Positions 7,856-15,440 of a DNA stretch of 27,042 nt are shown one piece after another. The DNA lies in assembly GCA_900754615.1 (NCBI GenBank), contig CAAEDN010000010.1, forward strand, positions 1-27,042. Direction: 5' to 3'. The notes under the pieces were generated by a model. It was not told the DNA's origin and did not search any database. It saw only the letters and a list, made by a program, of their open reading frames with translations. Positions within the stretch are counted from its first letter, which is position 1. Every line of letters starts with the position of its first letter. The translations under genes and the position numbers were made by a program. The stretch comes from an uncultured Holdemanella sp. Lineage in GTDB: Bacteria; Bacillota_I; Bacilli_A; Erysipelotrichales; Erysipelotrichaceae.

Positions 7856-8403
7856 TCTTCTTCACCCTCATATACATCTTTTAAATCCATAAAATTATCT
7901 TCAAAAACCTTATTTAATTCCACTATATCTAGGTCTTCATCTACCGGAAAATCCGATACTTCCATGTCATTTGCCTTCACAAATTCTTTAAACAATTCCA
8001 TTGACTGATAAAAATAATCCTGAAATTCTTTAAAACCATCCCATAGCGCAAAGCCACGTCCATTGATTACACAAGGTCCTTCGTCTATATCATCTACTTT
8101 TTCGATATGCATTTCAATCTCAAAAGGATCTTCTAAATCATAAAGCATTTTAAAAGTATCTCCCTCTTTAAAATCTGGTTGAATATTCGATGCACATGGA
8201 AATTGATTAAATTGTTCATCCTCACAATTTGGACATACAAAAGGAAGTCCATTACTTTCAATCACAAAATCCAAATATTCCTCTGATAAATAGGATGCCA
8301 AAGTGTAATATGCTAAATCCGCCAAAGATATTGAATTGGGTAAATTCATATATCTATACATTAAATTATTAAATCCTAATACTTCTGTATATACCTTTAT
8401 CAT
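7852..8403 (-). CDS. Acidic protein, possibly pRiA4b ORF-3-like
   Basis: A 183-residue, strongly acidic soluble protein. The order of blocks resembles the pRiA4b ORF-3 domain: an early strand ending in MYRYMNLPNSISLADLAYY (about 15-33), then FKMLYDLEDPFEIEMHIEKV (about 82-101) and a Pro/Gly-rich GPCVINGRGFALWDG turn. The middle holds a CPNC pair and another Cys (about residues 57-69), a possible metal site. The C terminus is almost entirely acidic. Similarity to pRiA4b is by eye and moderate; the usual YEYDFGDxW motif is degraded to MLYDLEDPF. ATGA overlaps join it to the MscS gene before it and the unknown gene after it. Confidence 0.6.
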   Translation of the reverse strand: MIKVYTEVLGFNNLMYRYMNLPNSISLADLAYYTLASYLSEEYLDFVIESNGLPFVCPNCEDEQFNQFPCASNIQPDFKEGDTFKMLYDLEDPFEIEMHIEKVDDIDEGPCVINGRGFALWDGFKEFQDYFYQSMELFKEFVKANDMEVSDFPVDEDLDIVELNKVFEDNFMDLKDVYEGEEE

Positions 8404-9170
8404 GATTGACTTACCTCTACTGAATAATTTCCAAAATTGATATTTGCCTTCTCATATTCTTTGACTAATTCATAACGAATCTTTGCTAGCATATCAAAAC
8501 CATCCAAGCTAGTCTTACTTGGTACAACTACACGTAAATCGATGCCTGTCGTTGAAAAATTGATAACCTTTACATCAATTGGATTTTCACTTTCCACTTC
8601 ATATTCATTCATTGTCTTCTCAACTAAGTTCTTTAAAATATCAATCGCAAGATCGATATCCGTACCATAAGAAACCTCAATTTCTAAGTAATTATTTTTT
8701 CTTGTATCCTGGAAATAGGCATTTTCAATTGTCGCCGAATTTAATGTGGCATTGGGAACAATGATTCGATTGCTTTCATATGTACGAATAATAGTATGAC
8801 GGAAACGAATGCTTTCAACATATCCAATCAATTCTCCCTGATTCACTTTAATTAAATCCCCTTCGACAAAGGGCTTAAATGTTAAAATCATCAAACCACT
8901 GCACAAATTTCCAAACGCATCTTTAGCCGCAACACCTAAAACAAGAGCAACCACTCCACTAGATGCAGCAAGATAGGACATTATGGGTTTTGTCTGTTCA
9001 AATTGTCCTAATACAACCATACAGTTAATAAAAACTAAAACATATTTCACCAATCGTGCAAAGCTTGTTTTATTGGTAACATCCTTTTTAAATAAAACTT
9101 TACGAATTCCCTTGTAGATTCCAATTGAAACTACTATCGAAACAACGGTTACAATAATGATTGATTTCAT
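8400..9170 (-). CDS. MscS-family small-conductance mechanosensitive channel
   Basis: A 256-residue MscS-type channel, close to the short family form. The first membrane helix is at about residues 3-20 and a second at about 40-55. The pore-lining helix is small-residue rich (SYLAASSGVVALVLGVAAKDAFGN), running into the glycine-kinked segment. The cytoplasmic beta domain follows with GYVESIRFRHTIIRTYESN and IVPNATL, the family signature, and an alpha/beta C terminus. I use the ATG at 9170: TTGGAG lies about 9 bases upstream, while the longer frame begins with TTG inside the preceding gene. It should release solutes on hypo-osmotic shock. Coupling to an exporter-type protein suggests an envelope or osmotic function for this operon. 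Confidence 0.88.
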   Translation of the reverse strand: MKSIIIVTVVSIVVSIGIYKGIRKVLFKKDVTNKTSFARLVKYVLVFINCMVVLGQFEQTKPIMSYLAASSGVVALVLGVAAKDAFGNLCSGLMILTFKPFVEGDLIKVNQGELIGYVESIRFRHTIIRTYESNRIIVPNATLNSATIENAYFQDTRKNNYLEIEVSYGTDIDLAIDILKNLVEKTMNEYEVESENPIDVKVINFSTTGIDLRVVVPSKTSLDGFDMLAKIRYELVKEYEKANINFGNYSVEVSQS

Positions 9171-9175
9171 ATATA

Positions 9176-10183
9176 TCATCTCCAATACAACTTTTTCTGT
9201 TCTTCCGTAGTCTGATCAATAAACTTCTTCTTTGTATATAAAAACTCTTCTAGATCCATATAAATATGTAGAAGCATTGCCCTAGACTCAAATTCTAAGC
9301 GAGTAGCAGGTAAGTCCGCATTCTGTTTGTCCTTTAACATTTGATGCAATGAAGTAATCTGTTGTTGTGGATTATTCTGTTCATGAATAAACGGAATCAA
9401 ATACTGAATATATTCTGCTAATTCATTTGCTTCTTCAGGCATTTTACGAATCTTACGAATCTTATAGTGCAACATATGCAGAATATCACATTGTAAAGCT
9501 CGCATTTCAAAATATCGAATATAGTAGTCTGGCAAACTTGAAAAAGTATTATCCTGATATTCCATCGCGATATGAATATATTTTTCTGCCTGTACCTTAA
9601 TATCTTCTAATTCCTTCCAAATTGTTGTATTTCTTTCCTCACTTTGGATATAATGAACAATTTGATACATCAAACTTTGAATCTTATCTTCCATATACTG
9701 CATGCAAGAATTCAAATATTCTTCTTCTCCACTATAGTCATGTACCAAGTTCAGCAGGAAAGCAATCATCGCACCAATCAATATTAAATAAAACTCATTC
9801 ATCATAAAATGTACACTAAAATCTAAATAACTTAAATAATGTACAGCAATCATCGCATTCACACTTAATGTATTTTGGCACTTCATTTTTTCACTATATG
9901 CCACTAGGCAAGCAATGACTATTCCAAAGGCAATCCAATGGCTAGGTATGAGTTCAAAGAACAAAAAACAAAATAGTATCGTTACAAAAAAGGTGGAAAT
10001 TCTTCTTAAAACAAGCTTTACTGTCCCCCATTTTGTCGTCAACAAAGATAATAATGTTATTGTTCCTGCACTTGTTGGATTATCTAAATTAAAAATATTC
10101 GCCATAAAAATCGCAATTGCACTACCAATTCCAATTTTTAAAGAAAGCATCAATACTCTTTTTGTTTCTCTTTTCATATGCAT
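9176..10183 (-). CDS. Aromatic acid exporter (FUSC/ArAE_1-type) membrane protein
   Basis: A 335-residue membrane protein of the aromatic-acid-exporter type. About four to five hydrophobic helices lie in residues 10-150 (for example LSLKIGIGSAIAIFMANIF and FVTILFCFLFFELI), with the conserved NPTSAGTITLLSL loop after the first. A long, charged, helical C-terminal half follows (about 155-335), matching the ArAE_1 N- and C-terminal pair found in Bacillota. Substrates of these proteins are mostly unproven; export of aromatic or other organic acids is the family label. No clear ribosome site precedes the ATG at 10183; an in-frame ATG follows at codon 3. It lies 18-27 bases after a terminator-like hairpin, so it may depend on read-through from the sigma-like gene. 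Confidence 0.8.
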   Translation of the reverse strand: MHMKRETKRVLMLSLKIGIGSAIAIFMANIFNLDNPTSAGTITLLSLLTTKWGTVKLVLRRISTFFVTILFCFLFFELIPSHWIAFGIVIACLVAYSEKMKCQNTLSVNAMIAVHYLSYLDFSVHFMMNEFYLILIGAMIAFLLNLVHDYSGEEEYLNSCMQYMEDKIQSLMYQIVHYIQSEERNTTIWKELEDIKVQAEKYIHIAMEYQDNTFSSLPDYYIRYFEMRALQCDILHMLHYKIRKIRKMPEEANELAEYIQYLIPFIHEQNNPQQQITSLHQMLKDKQNADLPATRLEFESRAMLLHIYMDLEEFLYTKKKFIDQTTEEQKKLYWR

Positions 10184-10200
10184 ACATTTTATGCGAAATC

Positions 10201-10225
10201 AAAAAAAAGGACAATAATTATTGTC
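10201..10225 (-). terminator. Terminator-like hairpin after the sigma-like gene
   Basis: GACAATAATTATTGTC (10210-10225) is a perfect 16-base palindrome followed on the minus strand by CC and a run of eight T. It overlaps the TGA stop of the sigma-like gene. The stem is short and A/T rich, so it is probably a partial terminator that lowers expression of the downstream membrane genes. Confidence 0.55.
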
Positions 10226-10724
10226 ACTTCTTTTCCAATACATCTCTCACTTTTTGTTTACCACTCTTCAATAAGCGCGCCACTCCCTCTTCACTCATTT
10301 TTAAGCGACTTGCGATATCCTTTTGTTTTAATTTTCCTAGACAATGCATAATTGTCACTGTCTTTTGATTTTCTGGCATCTCATTTAAACAGTCATCCAC
10401 ATCCGATTGTCGATATCGGGGCAGTTCACGTAAAGCTGTAGTCACACCTGTATTTTCTTTAGCCTGCATATACTCACGTAATTGCTTATTCAACAAGACT
10501 GTGATCCATTTTAAAAAATTCTTATCCTCACTCAATTTATCCATATGCATAAATGCATATGTATATGTTGCCTGTAAAATGTCATTGATTTCTTTTTCTT
10601 CTAAACCAATATATCGCTTATAAATTGTTTGTACCAAGTATTCACGAGTTAACGAAACAATTTCTTTCTTAGCTTCTGCATTCTTATTTCGCACACCCGC
10701 TATTATCTTTATGTCAATATTCAT
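10224..10724 (-). CDS. Small sigma-70-family RNA polymerase sigma factor
   Basis: A 166-residue protein with the two-domain plan of small sigma factors. A helical region 2-like part has YIGLEEKEINDILQATYTYAFMH and NFLKWITVLLNKQLREYM. After a short linker comes a region 4 helix-turn-helix, QKDIASRLKMSEEGVARLLKSGKQKV. The open frame extends further, but AAAGGA lies 7 bases before the ATG at 10724 and a TTGATT-17-TATGCT promoter precedes it. There is no anti-sigma or zinc-binding anti-sigma gene beside it. It probably directs RNA polymerase to a small regulon, possibly including the exporter and MscS genes that follow; targets are unknown. A regulator of conjugative-element type is the main alternative. 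Confidence 0.78.
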   Translation of the reverse strand: MNIDIKIIAGVRNKNAEAKKEIVSLTREYLVQTIYKRYIGLEEKEINDILQATYTYAFMHMDKLSEDKNFLKWITVLLNKQLREYMQAKENTGVTTALRELPRYRQSDVDDCLNEMPENQKTVTIMHCLGKLKQKDIASRLKMSEEGVARLLKSGKQKVRDVLEKK

Positions 10725-10752
10725 ATATTTATCCTTTATGTATGTTTTTTTT

Positions 10753-10781
10753 AGCATACAACACAGCATTTGATAAATCAA
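10753..10781 (-). promoter_or_regulatory. Promoter of the sigma-like gene
   Basis: TTGATT (10776-10781) and TATGCT (10753-10758) on the minus strand are separated by 17 bases. Transcription should start near 10746, giving a leader of about 22 bases with an AAAGGA ribosome site before the ATG at 10724. The -35 box lies just past the terminator of the preceding operon. Confidence 0.6.
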
Positions 10782-10811
10782 CAATAAAAGGCAATCCGCT
10801 GAGATTGCCTA
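10782..10811 (-). terminator. Terminator of the molybdenum-selenium operon
   Basis: AGGCAATC and GATTGCCT (10789-10810) form a perfect 8-bp stem with a 6-base loop, followed on the minus strand by TTTATTGT. The TAG stop of the carboxypeptidase gene (10809-10811) forms the start of the stem. It ends the long operon that begins at moaA. Confidence 0.8.
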
Positions 10812-11591
10812 TGCTCCATAATATTCATCTAAAGTTAAGTTTTTCTTATACAAATAGGTAGCTAGATCCACACCAACATATCTTAAATGCCAGCTTTCTG
10901 GAGCAATTTTCGTCTTATTCTCCTTATCATCTGGATAACGTAAAATAAAACCATATTTATGCATATTCTTTAATAACCATCCATAATGCGAATTATATCG
11001 AACGGCATCTAAATCACTGCAATCATTATCCATACGAATATCAACAGATAAACCCGTTTGATGTTCACTATATCCAGGTCTTGTCCAATAACGATCCGCA
11101 TACTCTTCTCCATATTCATTAGCCCCATTATTAAACAAATCCACTTGGTAAGCATACGAACGATAGGCTGAACATGCATTCAAAATAAATCCTTCTTCTT
11201 TTGCCGCATCAATCAATTTATTAAATGCCTTTGTGGCAGGTTTACGCATACTTACATTCGCATTTTCACCACTCGAAGGAACTTCCACCAAATCCTCTGG
11301 CTCATAATCTTCTGGCAAGCCCGAATACTTATTTACAAGAATATAAATAGAATCTAAATCAGAAACTGTCACTGTATTCTCATATGGATTTCCACTTTGA
11401 TCTACTTTTTTTATTTTTGGTAAATTCGTCTTCGTATTTTCTTTTTTAGAAACAATTGTCTGTGTTTGTGTCGGTTGACTTACCTGCTTAACATTGATTT
11501 TTTTGACAATCATTGAAAGCAATAAGGCAATAATCAAAATCAATACAATTATCATAAACACTAGCAATTTTCTTACTTTTCTTCTTTTCAA
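10809..11591 (-). CDS. D-alanyl-D-alanine carboxypeptidase, M15 (VanY-like) family
   Basis: A membrane-anchored M15 peptidase that trims terminal D-Ala from peptidoglycan stem peptides outside the cell. A basic N terminus is followed by one hydrophobic anchor (LLVFMIIVLILIIALLLSMI, about residues 9-28) and a 60-90 residue spacer. The catalytic domain shows ACSAYRSYAYQ, SEHQTGLSVDIRM (zinc His and Asp) and ESWHLRYVG (catalytic Glu and zinc His). The start is uncertain: a GTG at 11600 sits directly on the AGAGG site, so I prefer TTG at 11591, nine bases downstream of it. Only about 10 bases separate it from the yqeC-xdhC stop, so it is apparently the last gene of the molybdenum-selenium operon. 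Nothing suggests a vancomycin-resistance cluster. Confidence 0.88.
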   Translation of the reverse strand: MKRRKVRKLLVFMIIVLILIIALLLSMIVKKINVKQVSQPTQTQTIVSKKENTKTNLPKIKKVDQSGNPYENTVTVSDLDSIYILVNKYSGLPEDYEPEDLVEVPSSGENANVSMRKPATKAFNKLIDAAKEEGFILNACSAYRSYAYQVDLFNNGANEYGEEYADRYWTRPGYSEHQTGLSVDIRMDNDCSDLDAVRYNSHYGWLLKNMHKYGFILRYPDDKENKTKIAPESWHLRYVGVDLATYLYKKNLTLDEYYGA

Positions 11592-11605
11592 ATCAAACAC
11601 CCTCT

Positions 11606-12973
11606 TTAAACTGGAATAAACAACACTTTATTATAGCCGCCACAAATCATGCCTAAAGTCGCACTTTCTGCATTGGATAAATCATAATCCTTAATCATGA
11701 CTTCTTTACATTGTTTCGCATCTACTATAGCCTGGTATTCCACTCTTCCACCGCCTATTGTATCCATAATCCCATCTTTATGAACAAGCATCATACTACC
11801 AACGCCTCTTGGCGCCGATCCCTTTTTCTCAATAATAATACATAAAGTTCCATGAACATTGGCTTCTAACAATTCTTTAGAAGCACTCGAACTAAACTTT
11901 GCATTTTTGATTTCAATCAGTTGAGCTAGAATACTAATCGATATTTCAGCTGGTGTCTGTGCCTTGATATCTAAACCAATAGGTGCATGAACCTTTGATA
12001 TTTTTTCTTTTGAATACCCCTCTTCAATCAACGTATCGAAAGTTTTTTTCACTTTTCCTTTACTGCCAATCATACCTAAATATAAATGAGGTCGATCTAA
12101 GACTTTTTCTAAACACAAACGATCATCTTTATGTCCTCTAGTCACAATAACATAACATGTATTCGATTCTTTTGGTAATATAGAGTCCATTTGATCATAT
12201 TCTACACAATGAATTTCATCGGCTGTTGGAAAACATTCTTTGTTCGCAAACTCTATACGATTATCAATCACAATTGTATACAATTCTAATATACTCGCCA
12301 TCTTAGCTAGATACTGGCTAACATGTCCACATCCTAAAATCACAAGCTTAGGTTGTGTATTAAACCACTCTTTACAAATGAAATCTACATCCACATTTTG
12401 TTCTAACATGGATTTTAAACAACGCGTATATAAGTCATGATCCCCATTTATGTGAATCTTAACAGGTTTATTTAACTTCTCTAAATAAACTCGAATCAAA
12501 TCTTGCATAAGTTTAGGTGTTACCAAGTCATCCGGATCAAGATTCATCTTCTCATATCGATGCACTACATCTTTTACAGGTTTATCCAATCCTTTTAAAT
12601 TTGAAATCAAAATAATTTCATCCGTATCCAAATCTATAACAGGTTCATTTTCATTCGGATACTTTAAAGGTAAATGTTTAGATCCATCTGCCTCAATCAA
12701 AATCACATCCACCATTTTTTTTAGCTGATTCAACAAGTTCGAATCTAAAGCACTGATTTTTTTATCATCATACCTATTTCCCGCATGACAATAGCCATAT
12801 ATTTGAATTCTATCCATGATCTCATCTAGACTAGGATCTACCAAAGTATCTTCTTCTATAAGCATATGTGTCGTTGTACACATTAACACGGTTTTTCCTT
12901 GAGACACATATGAATCTTTTAATTCATGAATATATGTTGTTTTTCCTCCTGAACCAATTATACTAATGATCAT
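11606..12973 (-). CDS. yqeC: YqeC-XdhC fusion: selenium-dependent molybdenum hydroxylase maturation protein
   Basis: A 455-residue fusion. Residues 1 to about 200 are YqeC, a P-loop protein (GSGGKTT at 7-13, EADGSK at 94-99) found with selenium-dependent molybdenum hydroxylases. Residues about 208-350 are the Rossmann domain of XdhC (LVILGCGHVSQYLAK, then LGMIGSKGKV). Residues about 375-455 are the XdhC/CoxI domain (GSAPRGVGSMMLVHKDG, GGGRVEYQAI, GMICGG). Ordinary XdhC has CoxI first and Rossmann second, so the two halves are swapped here. XdhC-type proteins bind Moco and help sulfurate it before insertion; here selenium would be the expected ligand. The ATG at 12973 gives MIISIIGSGGKTT and overlaps the aminotransferase gene by 11 bases; the longer frame adds only seven residues. 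Confidence 0.9.
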   Translation of the reverse strand: MIISIIGSGGKTTYIHELKDSYVSQGKTVLMCTTTHMLIEEDTLVDPSLDEIMDRIQIYGYCHAGNRYDDKKISALDSNLLNQLKKMVDVILIEADGSKHLPLKYPNENEPVIDLDTDEIILISNLKGLDKPVKDVVHRYEKMNLDPDDLVTPKLMQDLIRVYLEKLNKPVKIHINGDHDLYTRCLKSMLEQNVDVDFICKEWFNTQPKLVILGCGHVSQYLAKMASILELYTIVIDNRIEFANKECFPTADEIHCVEYDQMDSILPKESNTCYVIVTRGHKDDRLCLEKVLDRPHLYLGMIGSKGKVKKTFDTLIEEGYSKEKISKVHAPIGLDIKAQTPAEISISILAQLIEIKNAKFSSSASKELLEANVHGTLCIIIEKKGSAPRGVGSMMLVHKDGIMDTIGGGRVEYQAIVDAKQCKEVMIKDYDLSNAESATLGMICGGYNKVLFIPV

Positions 12974-14057
12974 TCGAAATCTCCCTAATCGCACGAATCG
13001 TTAAATCAATATCTTCAATCGAATTTTGAAAAGATAATGATAAACGAACTATTCCCCTTTTTTCTGTCTTTAAATATTTATGCATAAGCGGCGCACAATG
13101 CGCACCGCAACGCGTTATAATACCATACTTATAATTCAATATATCACTCACATAGGCACTATCTTTATGTGGAATATTGAATGCCACAATTGAAGTTGAA
13201 TTTTGTAAAGATGAGTAAAATTCTACATATCCCTCTAATCCTTTATAAAGCCTTTGAAGTAACATATACTCTTTTTCTATAATCTCTTTTTGATGTTCTG
13301 TAACATATTGAACACCGGCATTTAAAGCCGCAATACCTATTAGATTTTGTGTTCCCGCTTCTAAATGTTCTGGATACGCAGCCGGCATATTTTTATTAAA
13401 AGAATCTACGCCTGTACCACCTAAAATCAAAGGTTCCACTTTCATATCTTCATTTAAACAAAAACCCCCAATACCACCAATACCTAATAAGCCTTTATGC
13501 CCACTAAAACACAAAATATCCATATTTTTCATGGAAACCGGAACATGACCTGCACTTTGAGCCGCATCCACCATAAAAAGAACGCCACACTCTTTACAAT
13601 ACTTTCCAATGGAATCCACATCAAAAATTTCACCTGTCACATTCGAACTGTGCGTCATAACAACCATTCGAGTATTCTTTTGAATATATTTTTTTATATC
13701 CTCTAAATAAGGTGAACAAATCGTTAATGAAATAATCCCCTTTTTTTCTAATTCATATAAAGGACGAAGAACACTATTATGCTCTGCATACGTTGTGATC
13801 ACATGATCCTTTTCTTTTAAAATGCCTTTTATGCATGTATTCAAGCTTTCGGTATTTCCACTATTTAATATAACTCTATGAAAATCCGAAACTTGAAAGA
13901 ATTGTGCAATATTTTTTCTTGTCTCAAAAATCAAACGCGAAGCATCCATATTTGAGCTTCGATTGGCATTTCCCGCCACATTCATTGCTTCAATTATAGT
14001 TTGTTTTACTAAATCTATTTTAGGATAGCTTGTTGCAGCCTGGTCAAGATAAACCAT
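12963..14057 (-). CDS. Class V aminotransferase, cysteine desulfurase/selenocysteine lyase-like (EF2568 type)
   Basis: A 364-residue PLP enzyme of the cysteine desulfurase-like family. It begins MVYLDQAATSYPK, shorter than SufS, and has the PLP lysine in SGHKGLLG (Lys188) and the cofactor aspartate in MVDAAQSAG. The catalytic cysteine is in GAHCAP (Cys321), with a second cysteine four residues before it. This matches the EF2568-type subfamily seen beside YqeB and YqeC genes. It probably withdraws sulfur or selenium from cysteine or selenocysteine and passes it to YedF, SelD or the XdhC part. The open frame runs to 14078, but GGAGG about 9 bases upstream and the family N-terminus favour the ATG at 14057. 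It overlaps yqeB by 14 bases. Confidence 0.87.
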   Translation of the reverse strand: MVYLDQAATSYPKIDLVKQTIIEAMNVAGNANRSSNMDASRLIFETRKNIAQFFQVSDFHRVILNSGNTESLNTCIKGILKEKDHVITTYAEHNSVLRPLYELEKKGIISLTICSPYLEDIKKYIQKNTRMVVMTHSSNVTGEIFDVDSIGKYCKECGVLFMVDAAQSAGHVPVSMKNMDILCFSGHKGLLGIGGIGGFCLNEDMKVEPLILGGTGVDSFNKNMPAAYPEHLEAGTQNLIGIAALNAGVQYVTEHQKEIIEKEYMLLQRLYKGLEGYVEFYSSLQNSTSIVAFNIPHKDSAYVSDILNYKYGIITRCGAHCAPLMHKYLKTEKRGIVRLSLSFQNSIEDIDLTIRAIREISNDH

Positions 14058-14835
14058 GTAATATAGCCTCCAAGACACCTCCTGCTATGCAGCGTGCCTT
14101 ATCCGAAATAGTAAAACAATTCTGATATTCATTGACTCTTGGATCAATATCTGCCATCTTAAAGCCAGTCGTTACATAATATCCATCTTGAATCAAACCA
14201 CGTAGCAAACCCGACATACTTGCATAAACTGGTGTATCACCGATATAGGCAATAATTTCTCCCATTTCCACAATATCCGTAATCCTTTTCGTATTGTGAC
14301 AAACACCTTCGCAAGGAGAATGAATCACTCTTTCTTTTGAATACCCCTTTATATTCCCAGGAATTCCCGTATTTGGAAAAGCAAATCCATCATAAATCAA
14401 TCTTCCCAGATTATGTCCACGCATCGTTTCTACAACAACATGCACATCTTTTCCAGCACAAAAACCAGGGCCAAGACCAATTGTGATGGGTGCCATATCC
14501 ATCGTTGTTCCTAAATTCTTCTTGGCAAGAATCGCATCCACTAAAGCAATAGGCTCTATTTGGGAAATGACTTCCCCCTTTGGATCTACCATCATTGCGA
14601 CTTGATTTTTTGACATAACTTCTTTTGCCTCTTCAATTGAAGAAACTAAAACACAAGTCATATCTTCTACTGTAAATTCACCTTCATATACAGCTTGGCA
14701 AAAGGCAACATTTCTTCGTATTGCGCTTGGCTTTTCGACTTCTAGCACCAAGACTTGAAATCCACTCTTCACAAGCTTATATATCGTTCCTGTCGCAATG
14801 TCTCCTCCACCACGCACAATTACACATTTATTCAT
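14044..14835 (-). CDS. yqeB: Selenium-dependent molybdenum hydroxylase maturation protein YqeB (EF2563 family)
   Basis: A 263-residue protein of the EF2563/YqeB family. It starts with a nucleotide-binding-like VIVRGGGDIATG (residues 5-16) and contains ITIGLGPGFCAGKDVHVVVETMRGHNLGR near the middle, the strongest family signature. A biotinyl-like GEIIAYIGDTPVYASMSGLLRGL segment follows toward the C terminus. YqeB with YqeC and SelD marks genomes that use a labile selenium cofactor in molybdenum hydroxylases such as xanthine dehydrogenase, nicotinate dehydrogenase or purine hydroxylase. Its biochemical step is not established. The ribosome site TAAGGA is only two bases from the ATG, but no other in-frame start is available, and the yedF stop is 5 bases upstream. 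Confidence 0.94.
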   Translation of the reverse strand: MNKCVIVRGGGDIATGTIYKLVKSGFQVLVLEVEKPSAIRRNVAFCQAVYEGEFTVEDMTCVLVSSIEEAKEVMSKNQVAMMVDPKGEVISQIEPIALVDAILAKKNLGTTMDMAPITIGLGPGFCAGKDVHVVVETMRGHNLGRLIYDGFAFPNTGIPGNIKGYSKERVIHSPCEGVCHNTKRITDIVEMGEIIAYIGDTPVYASMSGLLRGLIQDGYYVTTGFKMADIDPRVNEYQNCFTISDKARCIAGGVLEAILHGLS

Positions 14836-14840
14836 ATTCC

Positions 14841-15434
14841 TTACGGCTTGATAATTTTATCTGCCTTCTCCATTCTTTCTACAATATCATACATATTTGT
14901 GACAGAACCCACTTGAAGTTCTTCTTTTAAGTGGAAGAAATCCAAACAAGTTCCACAACTTACGATTTCAACTCCATTTGATTCCAAATATTTCAAATCC
15001 TCTAAAGTCTCATTCTTTGTCGTTGTAATTTTTACACCTTCATTATAGAAAATCATTTCATCTGGCAAAACATCCTGCTTTGTCAAAGAAAAGATAAATG
15101 ATTTCATTAATAAAGCTCCTAATTCAGGATCCGATCCCATCACATTGCTTGCGCATACCACTGCCATTTTAGGCTTAGCACAGTTACAGTCTGCATATGT
15201 ATATTCCACTTCAAAATCAGCTTCTTCATCACCCTTTGAAATTTCAACAATATAATCCTTGTCTTCTTGTTTTGAACTTACTGAATAATTTTTTACTTTT
15301 GCGAATTTTGTTAAATTCTCTACCGCAATTTCATTATCCACAATTGTTGAAACTACACTATCATCTTTTAAAGCTTCCTTTGTTTTTACAACTGGAAGTG
15401 GACACTCCAATCCTCTACAATCTAAAGTTTTCAT
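14841..15434 (-). CDS. yedF: Selenium metabolism sulfurtransferase-like protein YedF
   Basis: A 197-residue protein with two domains. The N-terminal TusA-like domain carries LDCRGLECPLPVVKTKEAL with the CPxP cysteine at residue 11. The C-terminal DsrE-like domain begins near residue 88 (KMAVVCASNVMGSDPELG) and has a second redox-type pair in CGTCLDFF near residue 160. YedF proteins accompany SelD in bacteria that use selenium and are thought to relay persulfide or perselenide; this role is inferred for the family. The gene follows selD after 6 bases with GAGGTAGGAAG as ribosome site and precedes yqeB, consistent with transfer of selenium from the desulfurase toward SelD or the cofactor. Confidence 0.92.
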   Translation of the reverse strand: MKTLDCRGLECPLPVVKTKEALKDDSVVSTIVDNEIAVENLTKFAKVKNYSVSSKQEDKDYIVEISKGDEEADFEVEYTYADCNCAKPKMAVVCASNVMGSDPELGALLMKSFIFSLTKQDVLPDEMIFYNEGVKITTTKNETLEDLKYLESNGVEIVSCGTCLDFFHLKEELQVGSVTNMYDIVERMEKADKIIKP

Positions 15435-15440
15435 ATCTTC

